DNA of 29,754 nt from Mesoaciditoga sp964503355. Its GTDB lineage: Bacteria > Thermotogota > Thermotogae > Mesoaciditogales > Mesoaciditogaceae. This document shows, one piece after another, positions 23,511 to 29,754 of the stretch; the stretch's first letter is position 1; each line of letters starts with the position of its first letter. Location: positions 1 to 29,754 of the forward strand of contig CAZCZS010000012.1 in assembly GCA_964503355.1 (NCBI GenBank), given 5' to 3'. A program made the position numbers and the translations under genes. The notes under the pieces were generated by a model. The model was given only the letters and a program-made list of their open reading frames with translations. It ran no database searches and was not told the DNA's origin.

Positions 23511-23721
23511 ACTGTCTCCCGTTTCTTGGAAAAAGTTAGTGAAGAAGTTGAAGAAATTCGGATTCGAAGGCCCGTACAGTGGGGGAAAGCATTTTTTCAT
23601 GATCAAGGGAACTCTAAGACTTACAATTCCCAATCCTCACAAAAAAGAAATTTCTGTGGATTTACTAAAAAGAATTTTAGAACAATCCAAAATACCTGTT
23701 GATGACTGGATAGGGAGCTGA
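23503..23721 (+). CDS. hicA: HicA-family toxin (mRNA interferase)
   Basis: This 72-aa double-stranded-RNA-binding-domain-like protein is of the HicA/YcfA family, which cleaves mRNA and tmRNA and halts growth until HicB masks it. The family pattern is visible: LVKKLKKFGFE, GGKHFFM with the catalytic His30, then TIPNPHKKEISVDLLKRILEQ. The His and the glycines before it are intact, so activity is expected. The start is a GTG overlapping hicB by 8 bases, with GAGATGGGG upstream. The pair sits in an AT-rich island between two copies of the same terminator, beside a dead transposase, consistent with horizontal gain. Confidence 0.9.
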   Translation: MPKLSPVSWKKLVKKLKKFGFEGPYSGGKHFFMIKGTLRLTIPNPHKKEISVDLLKRILEQSKIPVDDWIGS

Positions 23722-23728
23722 TATCAAT

Positions 23729-23899
23729 TCATTCGATTGTGTCAAGTATTTGCTGTAAAATTGGGACTATCTCATTTTTTGTGTATTTGTATTTTTTCCT
23801 GAGATAATGAAAATCATAAATAAGATTCAACACTTTCTTTATAGAGTATATCGCTAATTGAGCTAAAATAAAACCCCAGTTTTTCACCTCATCGTTCAT
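23729..23899 (-). CDS. Possible 56-aa hypothetical protein
   Basis: On the minus strand an ATG at 23899 opens a 56-codon frame that begins MNDEVKNWGFILAQLAIYSI and ends ILDTIE. The sequence looks protein-like: an amphipathic helix rich in Leu, Ile, Tyr and Lys, with a YDFHYLRKKYKYTKNEI stretch. No convincing ribosome-binding site precedes it and I do not recognise a family. It converges with hicA. It may be a small gene, a gene fragment, or chance in AT-rich DNA. Confidence 0.3.
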   Translation of the reverse strand: MNDEVKNWGFILAQLAIYSIKKVLNLIYDFHYLRKKYKYTKNEIVPILQQILDTIE

Positions 23900-23969
23900 T
23901 TTCTCATCACACCCATAGTCAATTTTTTCGTTAATTTATACAAAACTCGGAAGAGTTTCGATTTAAGAT

Positions 23970-23997
23970 AAAAGAGCCCTCGCCTGAGGGCTCTTTT
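23970..23997. terminator. Perfect hairpin terminator (copy 2), probably serving nrdJ
   Basis: AAAAGAGCCCTC (23970-23981) and GAGGGCTCTTTT (23986-23997) pair perfectly over 12 bp around GCCT. It lies 9 bases beyond the nrdJ stop (minus strand) and, being symmetrical, can also stop + strand transcription from hicBA. It differs from the 22722-22749 copy at one position. Confidence 0.88.
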
Positions 23998-24006
23998 GAT
24001 TTGTCT

Positions 24007-26535
24007 TTATCCCACAGTGCATTTGGACCAATTGCAGTTCATGCAAGTTACGCATCCTTCTTGGCTTACCAGCGAATTTTTCGAAAGACAGACAGGGCAG
24101 TAGGTGTTTCCTTCGTCGTCGATGTAATAGTCGTTGTACCACTTTAAGCCGTTCGCCACGACGAATTTTTCGACTTCTTCTGGAGTTTTTTTGCTTCCGT
24201 CTATGTGAATTATTTCCTCGATCTCTTCTGGATAGTCATCGTACATTTCACCCCATAATTTTGAAAAGTCGTCTATGGCTTTTTTGATTTCTGTGGCCAC
24301 CCCTTTGGAATATCCGCCTTTCACTTTTTGAAGTTGTTCCAAGATCTCTTCGATGGAAACGCCAGAACGCAGCGCAACGGAAGTGAGTCTGCCTATTATT
24401 TCCGCCGTTTCTCCTCCGTTAGATACGAACACTTCTATGGCTTCGCCAGATGAGTCGAAACTGACCGTTATGTAGGTGGTTCCACTTTCATGTTTGTATT
24501 TTCTGGTTACCGATCTCAGAGTTTCTTTTCTTGGTTTTGCCCTGAGTTTGTGGTTTTCATCCAAAATGAAGAATTTTACCCGTGGTGCGTCTTTGGTTTT
24601 CACCTTTTTGTTGGAATTCAAAACCTGTGTTTGCAGTGAGCCATCTCTGTAAATGGTAACTCCTCGCACGTTAGAACGCAGGGCTTTCACGTAGATGTCC
24701 AATACATCTTCAACTGTTGCAGAATTTGGTAGGTTTATGGTTTTGGAAATGTTGTTATCGATGTAATTTTGAAACGCTTCTTGCATTTTAAGATGATCAT
24801 CCGGAGAAATATCATGGCTCACGACGAATACCTTTTTGATATCTTCTGGAATGCCTTCTATATGGCGTAACGTTCCTTCTTTTATCAACTTCTCTTTGAG
24901 TTCCAAAGTTAAGAGATCACCCAATCTCTCAACGAGTAGATCGTTCACGTACATCAAAGCCTCTTTACTTCCATCCGATTTGGTCATGTATCGTGTGTAC
25001 GCCAACAAGAAATTCGGTTCCAATCCGGATGAAGTGTCCGCTATGTTGGATATTGAGCCCGTCGGTGCGACTGTGAGAACCGCGACATTTCTGTGAGCGT
25101 TTGAAATGGATTTAAAAGTTTCCCTTATCTCTTCATCGAGATCGGAACTTCCCATTGCGAATGGAATGAATCCTTTTTCGGTGAAATAACGACTTTTTTC
25201 AAAGAGTGGAAAATTTCCCTTTTCCAATGCCAGTTCGTACGAAGTTTTGTGAGCTTGAAGAGCCAATTCAGCGGTAAGGTTGGATGCGAATTTCCTTCCC
25301 TCTTGCGAATCATAGGCTATGTTCATTTTGTAAAGAAGATTGGCGAAACCCATTATACCCAAGCCAAGTCTGCGCGAATTTCTAACCGCTTCATCTATTT
25401 CTTTCAAGGGAAATACGTTCACGTCTATAACGTCATCGAGAAATCTCACGGCTATAGCGATGGCCTCTTTGAAGGCCTCATGATCGAAGGCTCCATTTTG
25501 ATGGAATTTGGCCACATCTATAGAACCGAGATTACACGCTTCGAAAGGAGGCAATCCTATTTCTCCACAAGGGTTGGTGGATTCGATTTTTCTGAAAGGA
25601 TAAAGAGCGTTATATTTGTTCATTTCATCCAAAATGGCCAAACCTGGATCACCGGTTTTCCAGGCGTTTGTCGCTATTTCTTTTAATATCTCTCTTACCT
25701 TTATCTTTTCTTTTTTGGTGGATTTGGGATGGTAGAGTTCTATTTCTCCATCCTCTTCGTAAGCTTTCAAAACTTTTTGTTTATCTGTTATGCCAACCGA
25801 AATGTTGAAAAACTTGAGTACGGAATCACCGGTGTTATCTTTCTTCGCTTCTATGAATTCTTTTATGTCAGGGTGATCTATGTTCAATATTCCCATCAAA
25901 GCCCCGCGGCGTTTGTATCCTTGCTCCACGACTCCTATGGCCGAGTTGAAGACGTGCATGAAACTCACAGGTCCGGACGATCTTCCAGATGTACCGGCGA
26001 CGAAAGAACCTTTTGGCCTTAACCTGGAAAAGTTGGAACCGACTCCACCACCAGCTTTGGTTATGAGGGCGTAATCTTTAACGGCATCGAATATTCCTTC
26101 TATGCTGTCTTCAACTGGTACGACGAAGCAAGCGCTTAACATGTGAAGATGATTTCGAGTTGAGAATACCTTTTCGTAGTCTTCAAGTGTCATTTTTTCC
26201 CTTTCTTTTTGAAGCAAGCTTATTTCCACACCGCTGCCGGCGTTGAAAAGAGTGGGGCTATTTGGAATGAAGATTCTGGCATTTAGAATGTTGTAAAATC
26301 GTTCTTCCCACTTTTTGATCTCGGTAAGTTTTTCTTCATTCTTTTTATCTTTTAAATTTGGGTTTTTCAGTTCGGCCGTTGCTATGATTCTGGCAACTCT
26401 TTTTGCCACGTCTGACCAACTTTTTTCTATGAATTTCCCAGATTGATCTTTCCAATAATATCTTTCTTTCAGTATGCGTTCTGCGTTTTTGCTTGGCTTA
26501 ATTGTGGAAAATCTCTCGATGATTTCAGATAACAT
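24007..26535 (-). CDS. nrdJ: Class II (adenosylcobalamin-dependent) ribonucleoside reductase
   Basis: This 842-aa enzyme reduces ribonucleotides to deoxyribonucleotides using a radical made from vitamin B12 coenzyme. Visible features are NSPTLFNAG (92-100), SACFVVP with Cys136, and STNPCGEIGLPPFEACNLGS with the NPCGE active site (Asn321, Cys323, Glu325). Further on are APTGSISNIADTSSG and a Cys-rich C-terminus (CPVC ... CVTCMNC ... C) that supplies the redox-shuttle cysteines and probably a zinc site. No ATP-cone is evident at the N-terminus. The frame is open upstream (to 26574), but the ATG at 26535 follows GAGGAGGT by 7 bases and is preferred. Two NrdR-like boxes lie upstream. It supplies dNTPs and needs no oxygen, fitting an anaerobe. 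Confidence 0.95.
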   Translation of the reverse strand: MLSEIIERFSTIKPSKNAERILKERYYWKDQSGKFIEKSWSDVAKRVARIIATAELKNPNLKDKKNEEKLTEIKKWEERFYNILNARIFIPNSPTLFNAGSGVEISLLQKEREKMTLEDYEKVFSTRNHLHMLSACFVVPVEDSIEGIFDAVKDYALITKAGGGVGSNFSRLRPKGSFVAGTSGRSSGPVSFMHVFNSAIGVVEQGYKRRGALMGILNIDHPDIKEFIEAKKDNTGDSVLKFFNISVGITDKQKVLKAYEEDGEIELYHPKSTKKEKIKVREILKEIATNAWKTGDPGLAILDEMNKYNALYPFRKIESTNPCGEIGLPPFEACNLGSIDVAKFHQNGAFDHEAFKEAIAIAVRFLDDVIDVNVFPLKEIDEAVRNSRRLGLGIMGFANLLYKMNIAYDSQEGRKFASNLTAELALQAHKTSYELALEKGNFPLFEKSRYFTEKGFIPFAMGSSDLDEEIRETFKSISNAHRNVAVLTVAPTGSISNIADTSSGLEPNFLLAYTRYMTKSDGSKEALMYVNDLLVERLGDLLTLELKEKLIKEGTLRHIEGIPEDIKKVFVVSHDISPDDHLKMQEAFQNYIDNNISKTINLPNSATVEDVLDIYVKALRSNVRGVTIYRDGSLQTQVLNSNKKVKTKDAPRVKFFILDENHKLRAKPRKETLRSVTRKYKHESGTTYITVSFDSSGEAIEVFVSNGGETAEIIGRLTSVALRSGVSIEEILEQLQKVKGGYSKGVATEIKKAIDDFSKLWGEMYDDYPEEIEEIIHIDGSKKTPEEVEKFVVANGLKWYNDYYIDDEGNTYCPVCLSKNSLVSQEGCVTCMNCNWSKCTVG

Positions 26536-26570
26536 GTACACGACCTCCTCACATTTCTTGCGAAAAATAA

Positions 26571-26616
26571 ACACTATATGTAGTATATCATTTAAACTAT
26601 ATACTACATATAGCGT
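26571..26616 (-). promoter_or_regulatory. Pair of NrdR-like boxes upstream of nrdJ
   Basis: ACACTATATGTAGTAT (26571-26586) and ATACTACATATAGCGT (26601-26616) each resemble the NrdR box consensus (aCaCwAtATaTwGtgt), with starts 30 bp apart. They contain a perfect 15-bp inverted repeat, CTATATGTAGTATAT (26574-26588) and ATATACTACATATAG (26599-26613), separated by 10 bases. The site lies 36 bases before the nrdJ start, as expected for NrdR repression of a reductase gene. The promoter hexamers within it cannot be fixed with confidence. Confidence 0.75.
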
Positions 26617-26643
26617 TATCGTTTCGATTTTGAAAAAATGGAA

Positions 26644-28305
26644 TCAATAATGGAAGTAACTTCCTCCTATAAACTCCCTTATCAAGGATGTTGATGGGAT
26701 AACATCGAAGTCCACAATCGGAAGGAAGTAATCCAAGAACCTTATGAGTCTTCTGGCCTGACTGTATTGAGGAGTTGAATTATCCACTTGCAAGAGCAAA
26801 CGGGTAACGAAGTTTTTCAGCACCGCCAGTTCGTAAGGGAGCGAGGAGTTGAACATGACATCTGCTTGCTCTTGGAATGGAAAGATATTTTTTTCCTCTC
26901 CCATTCTCACAGAAGGCCACATTTCCAAAGTTTTCAAAGCGTCGTGACCCCTAAAATTGTAGTCTCTTACGATTCTTCTTATTATTCTCACATCCGTTGT
27001 TGGAATTCTGTTGTCTCCATCCAAATTCATTTGGGTTAGAGCGCTTACGTATATCTTGTATTTCAGAGCATCGTCTATTTTTGAAGTGAGAAGCGGATTC
27101 AAGCCATGAATTCCTTCCACGATGAGTATGGTTCTTTCCGTCGGCTTCAACCAATTGCCGTTGTACTCTCTTCTTCCTTTTTTGAAATTGAACTTCGGAA
27201 GTTCCACTGATTTTCCCTCAAAAATCGCGTTGAGGTCGTGATTGAAGAGTTCAAGATCCAACGCTTTTATCGATTCGAAATCTGGTTTTCCATCTGGACC
27301 TAAAGGTGTTTTGTCCCTTTCAACGAAGTAATCGTCCAAGGATATAGGAACGGGCTGTAATCCGTTGACCCTCAACTGAAGGGCAAGCCTTTTCGAAAAC
27401 GTCGTTTTGCCAGACGAAGAAGGCCCGGAAATCAAAACGAGCTTTACATTTCCCCTTTGCACTATCGAATCGGCTATTTTCGATATCTCCTTTTCATGTA
27501 GCAGTTCACACATCATGATGAGCTCTCTTGAACGATCGTTACTTATTATCTTGTTCAAATCCCCGACCGTTTCCATGTCTACTATTTGAGCCCACCTTTC
27601 TCTATCCGCGTATGCTTTTGCCATCTTCGGTTGAGGAACGTATTTCGGAAGACCGTTGGGCTTCGTGATATCCGGATGAACCAACACGAAGCCGTTGTCA
27701 ACTTTTACGAGATCGAATAGTTCTATGTACGAGGTTGATGGGACCATGTGACCGTAATAGTAATTGAAGTATTTTCCACACCAGTAAACGTTTATGGTTG
27801 ACTTCGTTCTGTACTTCAAAAGTTCTATCTTATCTGTTAAACCGTGTTTTTTAAACAACTCCAAAGCGTCGAATTTGTACAATTCTTCTTTTATGAAAGG
27901 TATATCCTTTTCGACCAGTTCTTTCATCTTGGCCTTGAGTTTCTTGAGATCCTTTTCAGAAGGAACCCATCCGTCGAATTCGCAGTAAAGCCCTTTTCCC
28001 AGAGAATGTCTAACTTTAAGCATTTTATCCGGGAATACTTCACGGGCCGCGACGAACGTTATGAACATCAAGCCGCGTTGATATATTCTCACACCGTCTT
28101 CATCTGTTAGATCTATGAAGTCCACTTCAGCGTCTCTTTCCAACGTCTTGAAAAGCTCACGTATATCATTGTTAACTTTTGCGGCCACTATTTTTGAAAT
28201 GTAATGATTTTCGTAATCTTTCGCTATGCTTTCAAGCGTTATGCCTTTGGGATATTCTACCGTTTCGCCCGTTTTTAAAATTTTAACTTTTAGCATTTCA
28301 GACAT
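26644..28305 (-). CDS. Nucleoside (uridine) kinase with ThrRS-like N-terminal domains
   Basis: This 553-aa protein joins two parts. The N-terminal part begins with a TGS-like domain (about 4-66) and continues with a ThrRS/AlaRS second-additional-domain-like region containing HSLGKG (100-105) and YYYGHMVPSTS (182-192), which parallels the ThrRS editing-domain end. The C-terminal part (about 285-553) is a P-loop kinase of the phosphoribulokinase/uridine kinase family, with GPSSSGKTT (294-302) and DDYFVERD downstream. The architecture is a known one in Thermotogota and Firmicutes, usually annotated as nucleoside or uridine kinase; the true substrate is uncertain. ThrRS-type zinc or editing residues are not clearly kept. 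The ATG at 28305 follows GGGAGG by 7 bases and overlaps the upstream gene by 8 bases; an ATG at 28320 is less likely. Confidence 0.85.
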   Translation of the reverse strand: MSEMLKVKILKTGETVEYPKGITLESIAKDYENHYISKIVAAKVNNDIRELFKTLERDAEVDFIDLTDEDGVRIYQRGLMFITFVAAREVFPDKMLKVRHSLGKGLYCEFDGWVPSEKDLKKLKAKMKELVEKDIPFIKEELYKFDALELFKKHGLTDKIELLKYRTKSTINVYWCGKYFNYYYGHMVPSTSYIELFDLVKVDNGFVLVHPDITKPNGLPKYVPQPKMAKAYADRERWAQIVDMETVGDLNKIISNDRSRELIMMCELLHEKEISKIADSIVQRGNVKLVLISGPSSSGKTTFSKRLALQLRVNGLQPVPISLDDYFVERDKTPLGPDGKPDFESIKALDLELFNHDLNAIFEGKSVELPKFNFKKGRREYNGNWLKPTERTILIVEGIHGLNPLLTSKIDDALKYKIYVSALTQMNLDGDNRIPTTDVRIIRRIVRDYNFRGHDALKTLEMWPSVRMGEEKNIFPFQEQADVMFNSSLPYELAVLKNFVTRLLLQVDNSTPQYSQARRLIRFLDYFLPIVDFDVIPSTSLIREFIGGSYFHY

Positions 28306-29338
28306 CTTTACGCCTCCCATTCTTTCTTGTTGTTCTCATCCTCATAACTTTCAAAAAAGCCAAAAGTGCTATCGCTATCGTGGAATACGAGGCCAGCAAA
28401 GTCAGTTCGTGTTTTCCCCTGTACAATATCGCTATTGCGGCCAAGGCTCCACTTATCATGTACATGAACAAAACGGCTCCAACGTGTGAAAAACCTATGC
28501 TCAAGAGTTGGTGATGAATGTGCATTTTATCGGGTAAGAAGGGATTTCCCTTTTTCACCATTCTTCTGATAAACGCGTAGGCCGTGTCTAATATCGGAAT
28601 TCCTATAGCCAAAAGCGGTATGGCCAATGACAACGTCGAAGCGGAAAGAGATGCTCCTTTGATGGATATGACCGCCAATATGAACCCCAGCAATTGACTT
28701 CCGGTGTCTCCCATAAACGTTTTTGCGGGGTGAAAATTGTACCTTAAAAAAGCGATGGCAGATGAAAAAACCGTCAAGGCTACCAATGCCGCCACCATGT
28801 TGGTTTTTGCCGATGTTACCGCCAACGTGAGAGCCGAAATGGCGCTTAAGCCCGCCGCCAACCCGTCCAATCCATCCGAAAGGTTGATGGCATTTGTTAT
28901 ACCTACTATCCATACGAGAGCCACAACGGGGCCGAATATCCCGAATTCGATTCTTGCGTGAGAGAAGGGATTGGTTATGTACGGTATGTTCGCACCGACA
29001 AGCCATATCGCCAAAATGGCTCCAACGATTTGAAAGAGAAATTTCACTTTGAATGATAAACCTTTCACATCATCCCAAAATCCCATCAACGAGATGAGCA
29101 AACAGATCGCTAAAAGCCATAAGACCCATGAAGCATGCTGATAAGCGAATACCAAAATCAAGCCAGAGATCGTCCCGGCTAATATACCAACTCCCCCAAT
29201 TCTTGGCATGGGAGTGGTGTGGATCTTTCTTTCGTTTGGTATATCCACCCAGCCTTTACTTTTTGATAACTTTATCGCAAATGGAGTAACGAAAAGCGTT
29301 ACCAAGAAAGATGTGAGAGCTACGACGAACTTATCCAA
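28298..29338 (-). CDS. Polyprenyl-phosphate glycosyl-1-phosphate transferase (WecA/TagO type)
   Basis: This 346-aa, about ten-helix membrane enzyme of glycosyltransferase family 4 transfers a sugar-1-phosphate, usually GlcNAc-1-P, from UDP-sugar to undecaprenyl phosphate, starting cell-surface glycan synthesis. Motifs are IHTTPMPRIGG (39-49), the Asp pair GFWDD (86-90), NAINLSDGLDGLA (149-161), FMGDTGS (208-214), ILDTAYAFIRR and the histidine-rich KMHIHHQLL. The PMPRIGG box is that of WecA/TagO/RgpG rather than MraY (PTMGG), so peptidoglycan precursor synthesis is less likely. The start is a TTG with GGGAGA upstream. It overlaps the nucleoside kinase by 8 bases, so the two are co-translated. 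Which polymer it initiates is not shown here. Confidence 0.9.
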   Translation of the reverse strand: MDKFVVALTSFLVTLFVTPFAIKLSKSKGWVDIPNERKIHTTPMPRIGGVGILAGTISGLILVFAYQHASWVLWLLAICLLISLMGFWDDVKGLSFKVKFLFQIVGAILAIWLVGANIPYITNPFSHARIEFGIFGPVVALVWIVGITNAINLSDGLDGLAAGLSAISALTLAVTSAKTNMVAALVALTVFSSAIAFLRYNFHPAKTFMGDTGSQLLGFILAVISIKGASLSASTLSLAIPLLAIGIPILDTAYAFIRRMVKKGNPFLPDKMHIHHQLLSIGFSHVGAVLFMYMISGALAAIAILYRGKHELTLLASYSTIAIALLAFLKVMRMRTTRKNGRRKDV

Positions 29339-29369
29339 CTTTTATCTCCCTTCGCAAGAATGACGATAA

Positions 29370-29375
29370 ATTATA
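29370..29375 (-). promoter_or_regulatory. -10 element for the minus-strand transferase-kinase genes
   Basis: Read on the minus strand, this is TATAAT, 31 bases before the TTG start at 29338. A -35 hexamer is not clear (CTTAAA at about 18 bp is poor). Confidence 0.5.
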
Positions 29376-29593
29376 ACACCAAAATTCCCCTTTTAAGCCC
29401 TTCTTTTCATCGAATGCGATTCTTTTACATGAAATGTGAAAAAAGCCCACTTTCCATTTTGTTTCGTTTATTCGACTTACGTTATGTGCGAGTTTCATAA
29501 GCCAAAGGATTTTAACAAAGATAAATCACTTTTCAAACGAGAAGGGATTTTTTTGAAGATATCATCCTGGATCTTTTTTGTCATGCCCTACCA

Positions 29594-29633
29594 ACCGAAG
29601 ATCATCCTGAACCGACCGAAGGTCGTCCCGGAC
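29594..29633. repeat. Two 19-nt direct repeats, 21-bp period
   Basis: ACCGAAGATCATCCTGAAC (29594-29612) and ACCGAAGGTCGTCCCGGAC (29615-29633) agree at 15 of 19 positions, and all four differences are transitions. The second overlaps the left arm of the palindromic element. Confidence 0.6.
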
Positions 29634-29709
29634 CTGATCCGGGATCTCGTTTTTGATTCAGAATCTCGTTCTTCAAAGAACTGAGATTGCAGATCAGGTC
29701 CGCAATGAC
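29622..29709. repeat. REP/MITE-like imperfect palindrome
   Basis: The left arm (29622-29648) and right arm (29683-29709) are each 27 nt and pair at 21 positions, including a perfect CGGACCTGATC / GATCAGGTCCG core. The left arm itself contains CCCGGA-N5-TCCGGG, and the centre holds TTCTT-CA-AAGAA. Nested palindromes with CGTCATTGCGGA-like ends are typical of dispersed intergenic repeats. A degenerate relative lies at 13893-13950. Confidence 0.7.
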
Positions 29710-29754
29710 GTTATGGTCAAAGACTCTACAGAAAATCGTCAGGCACGCTCAGAC

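Larger units (their letters stand above)
29339..29754. other. Non-coding end of window with repeat elements
   Basis: No gene is supported in these 416 bp. The first ~100 bp hold the minus-strand promoter. A frame from 29436 is open for 82 codons, but its end runs through the palindromic repeat and gives the VPDLIRDLVFD-type text that such repeats produce by chance. From about 29590 the sequence is REP/MITE-like. Confidence 0.7.

Noticed and set aside
26536..26643. Cobalamin riboswitch upstream of the B12-dependent reductase
   Set aside because: The 108-bp gap is too short for a B12 riboswitch and has no B12-box; it is filled by the NrdR-like boxes.
29436..29684. 82-codon + strand frame at the window end
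   Set aside because: Its C-terminal half is a translation of the palindromic repeat (VPDLIRDL type) and there is no ribosome-binding site, so it is most likely not a gene.

Overview
The window looks like a chromosome segment from a member of the Thermotogota. The protein sequences fit that phylum best: DnaK is very close to what I remember of the Thermotoga maritima protein, a pfkA-pyk pair is present, the ribonucleotide reductase is the B12-dependent class II enzyme, and there is a nucleoside kinase with a ThrRS-like N-terminus. Composition is moderately AT-rich, ribosome-binding sites are strong and purine-rich, and TTG and GTG starts are frequent. I cannot name the genus.

Region 1 (1-1266) is the 3' end of a Ser/Thr-rich, repeated Ig-like surface protein, closed by a strong terminator. 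Region 2 (1365-14015) is one long, tightly packed + strand gene series that probably starts at an extended -10 promoter: NAD-sugar epimerase, rarA, lgt, polA, a universal stress protein, miaB, mutS, pfkA and pyk. Most junctions overlap by 4-11 bases, and the series ends at a hairpin terminator. It mixes DNA replication and repair, tRNA modification, lipoprotein maturation and the two irreversible lower-glycolysis kinases. The one loose junction (rarA-lgt) holds a possible 16-codon leader ORF ending directly against the lgt start, with a 14-bp palindrome inside it.

Region 3 (14039-17482) is a two-component pair: a polytopic membrane histidine kinase and an NtrC-type regulator with an intact GAFTGA loop. 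Region 4 (17504-22749) is a protein-quality-control cluster: dnaK, hsp20, a ClpB-like disaggregase with an unusually short middle domain, and a small DUF1844-like protein. It is driven by a promoter that matches the sigma-70 consensus at all 12 positions with a 17-bp spacer. A terminator-like hairpin sits between hsp20 and clpB.

Region 5 (22722-23997) is an AT-rich accessory island bounded on both sides by nearly identical 28-nt terminator hairpins. It contains a frame-broken remnant of an IS630-type transposase, a hicB-hicA toxin-antitoxin pair with a perfect palindrome across the hicB start codon, a 13-codon leader ORF overlapping hicB, and a possible 56-aa ORF on the minus strand.

Region 6 (24007-29375, minus strand) holds nrdJ, preceded by two NrdR-box-like sequences that form a perfect 15-bp inverted repeat, then a nucleoside kinase and a WecA/TagO-type glycosyl-1-phosphate transferase that overlap by 8 bp. 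The window ends in about 400 bp of non-coding DNA with a REP/MITE-like imperfect palindrome. A degenerate relative of that element lies downstream of pyk.

No tRNA, rRNA, CRISPR array or intact mobile element was seen. The segments most worth checking are the hicBA island between twin terminators, the lgt leader, the nrdJ operator and the short-middle-domain ClpB next to dnaK.
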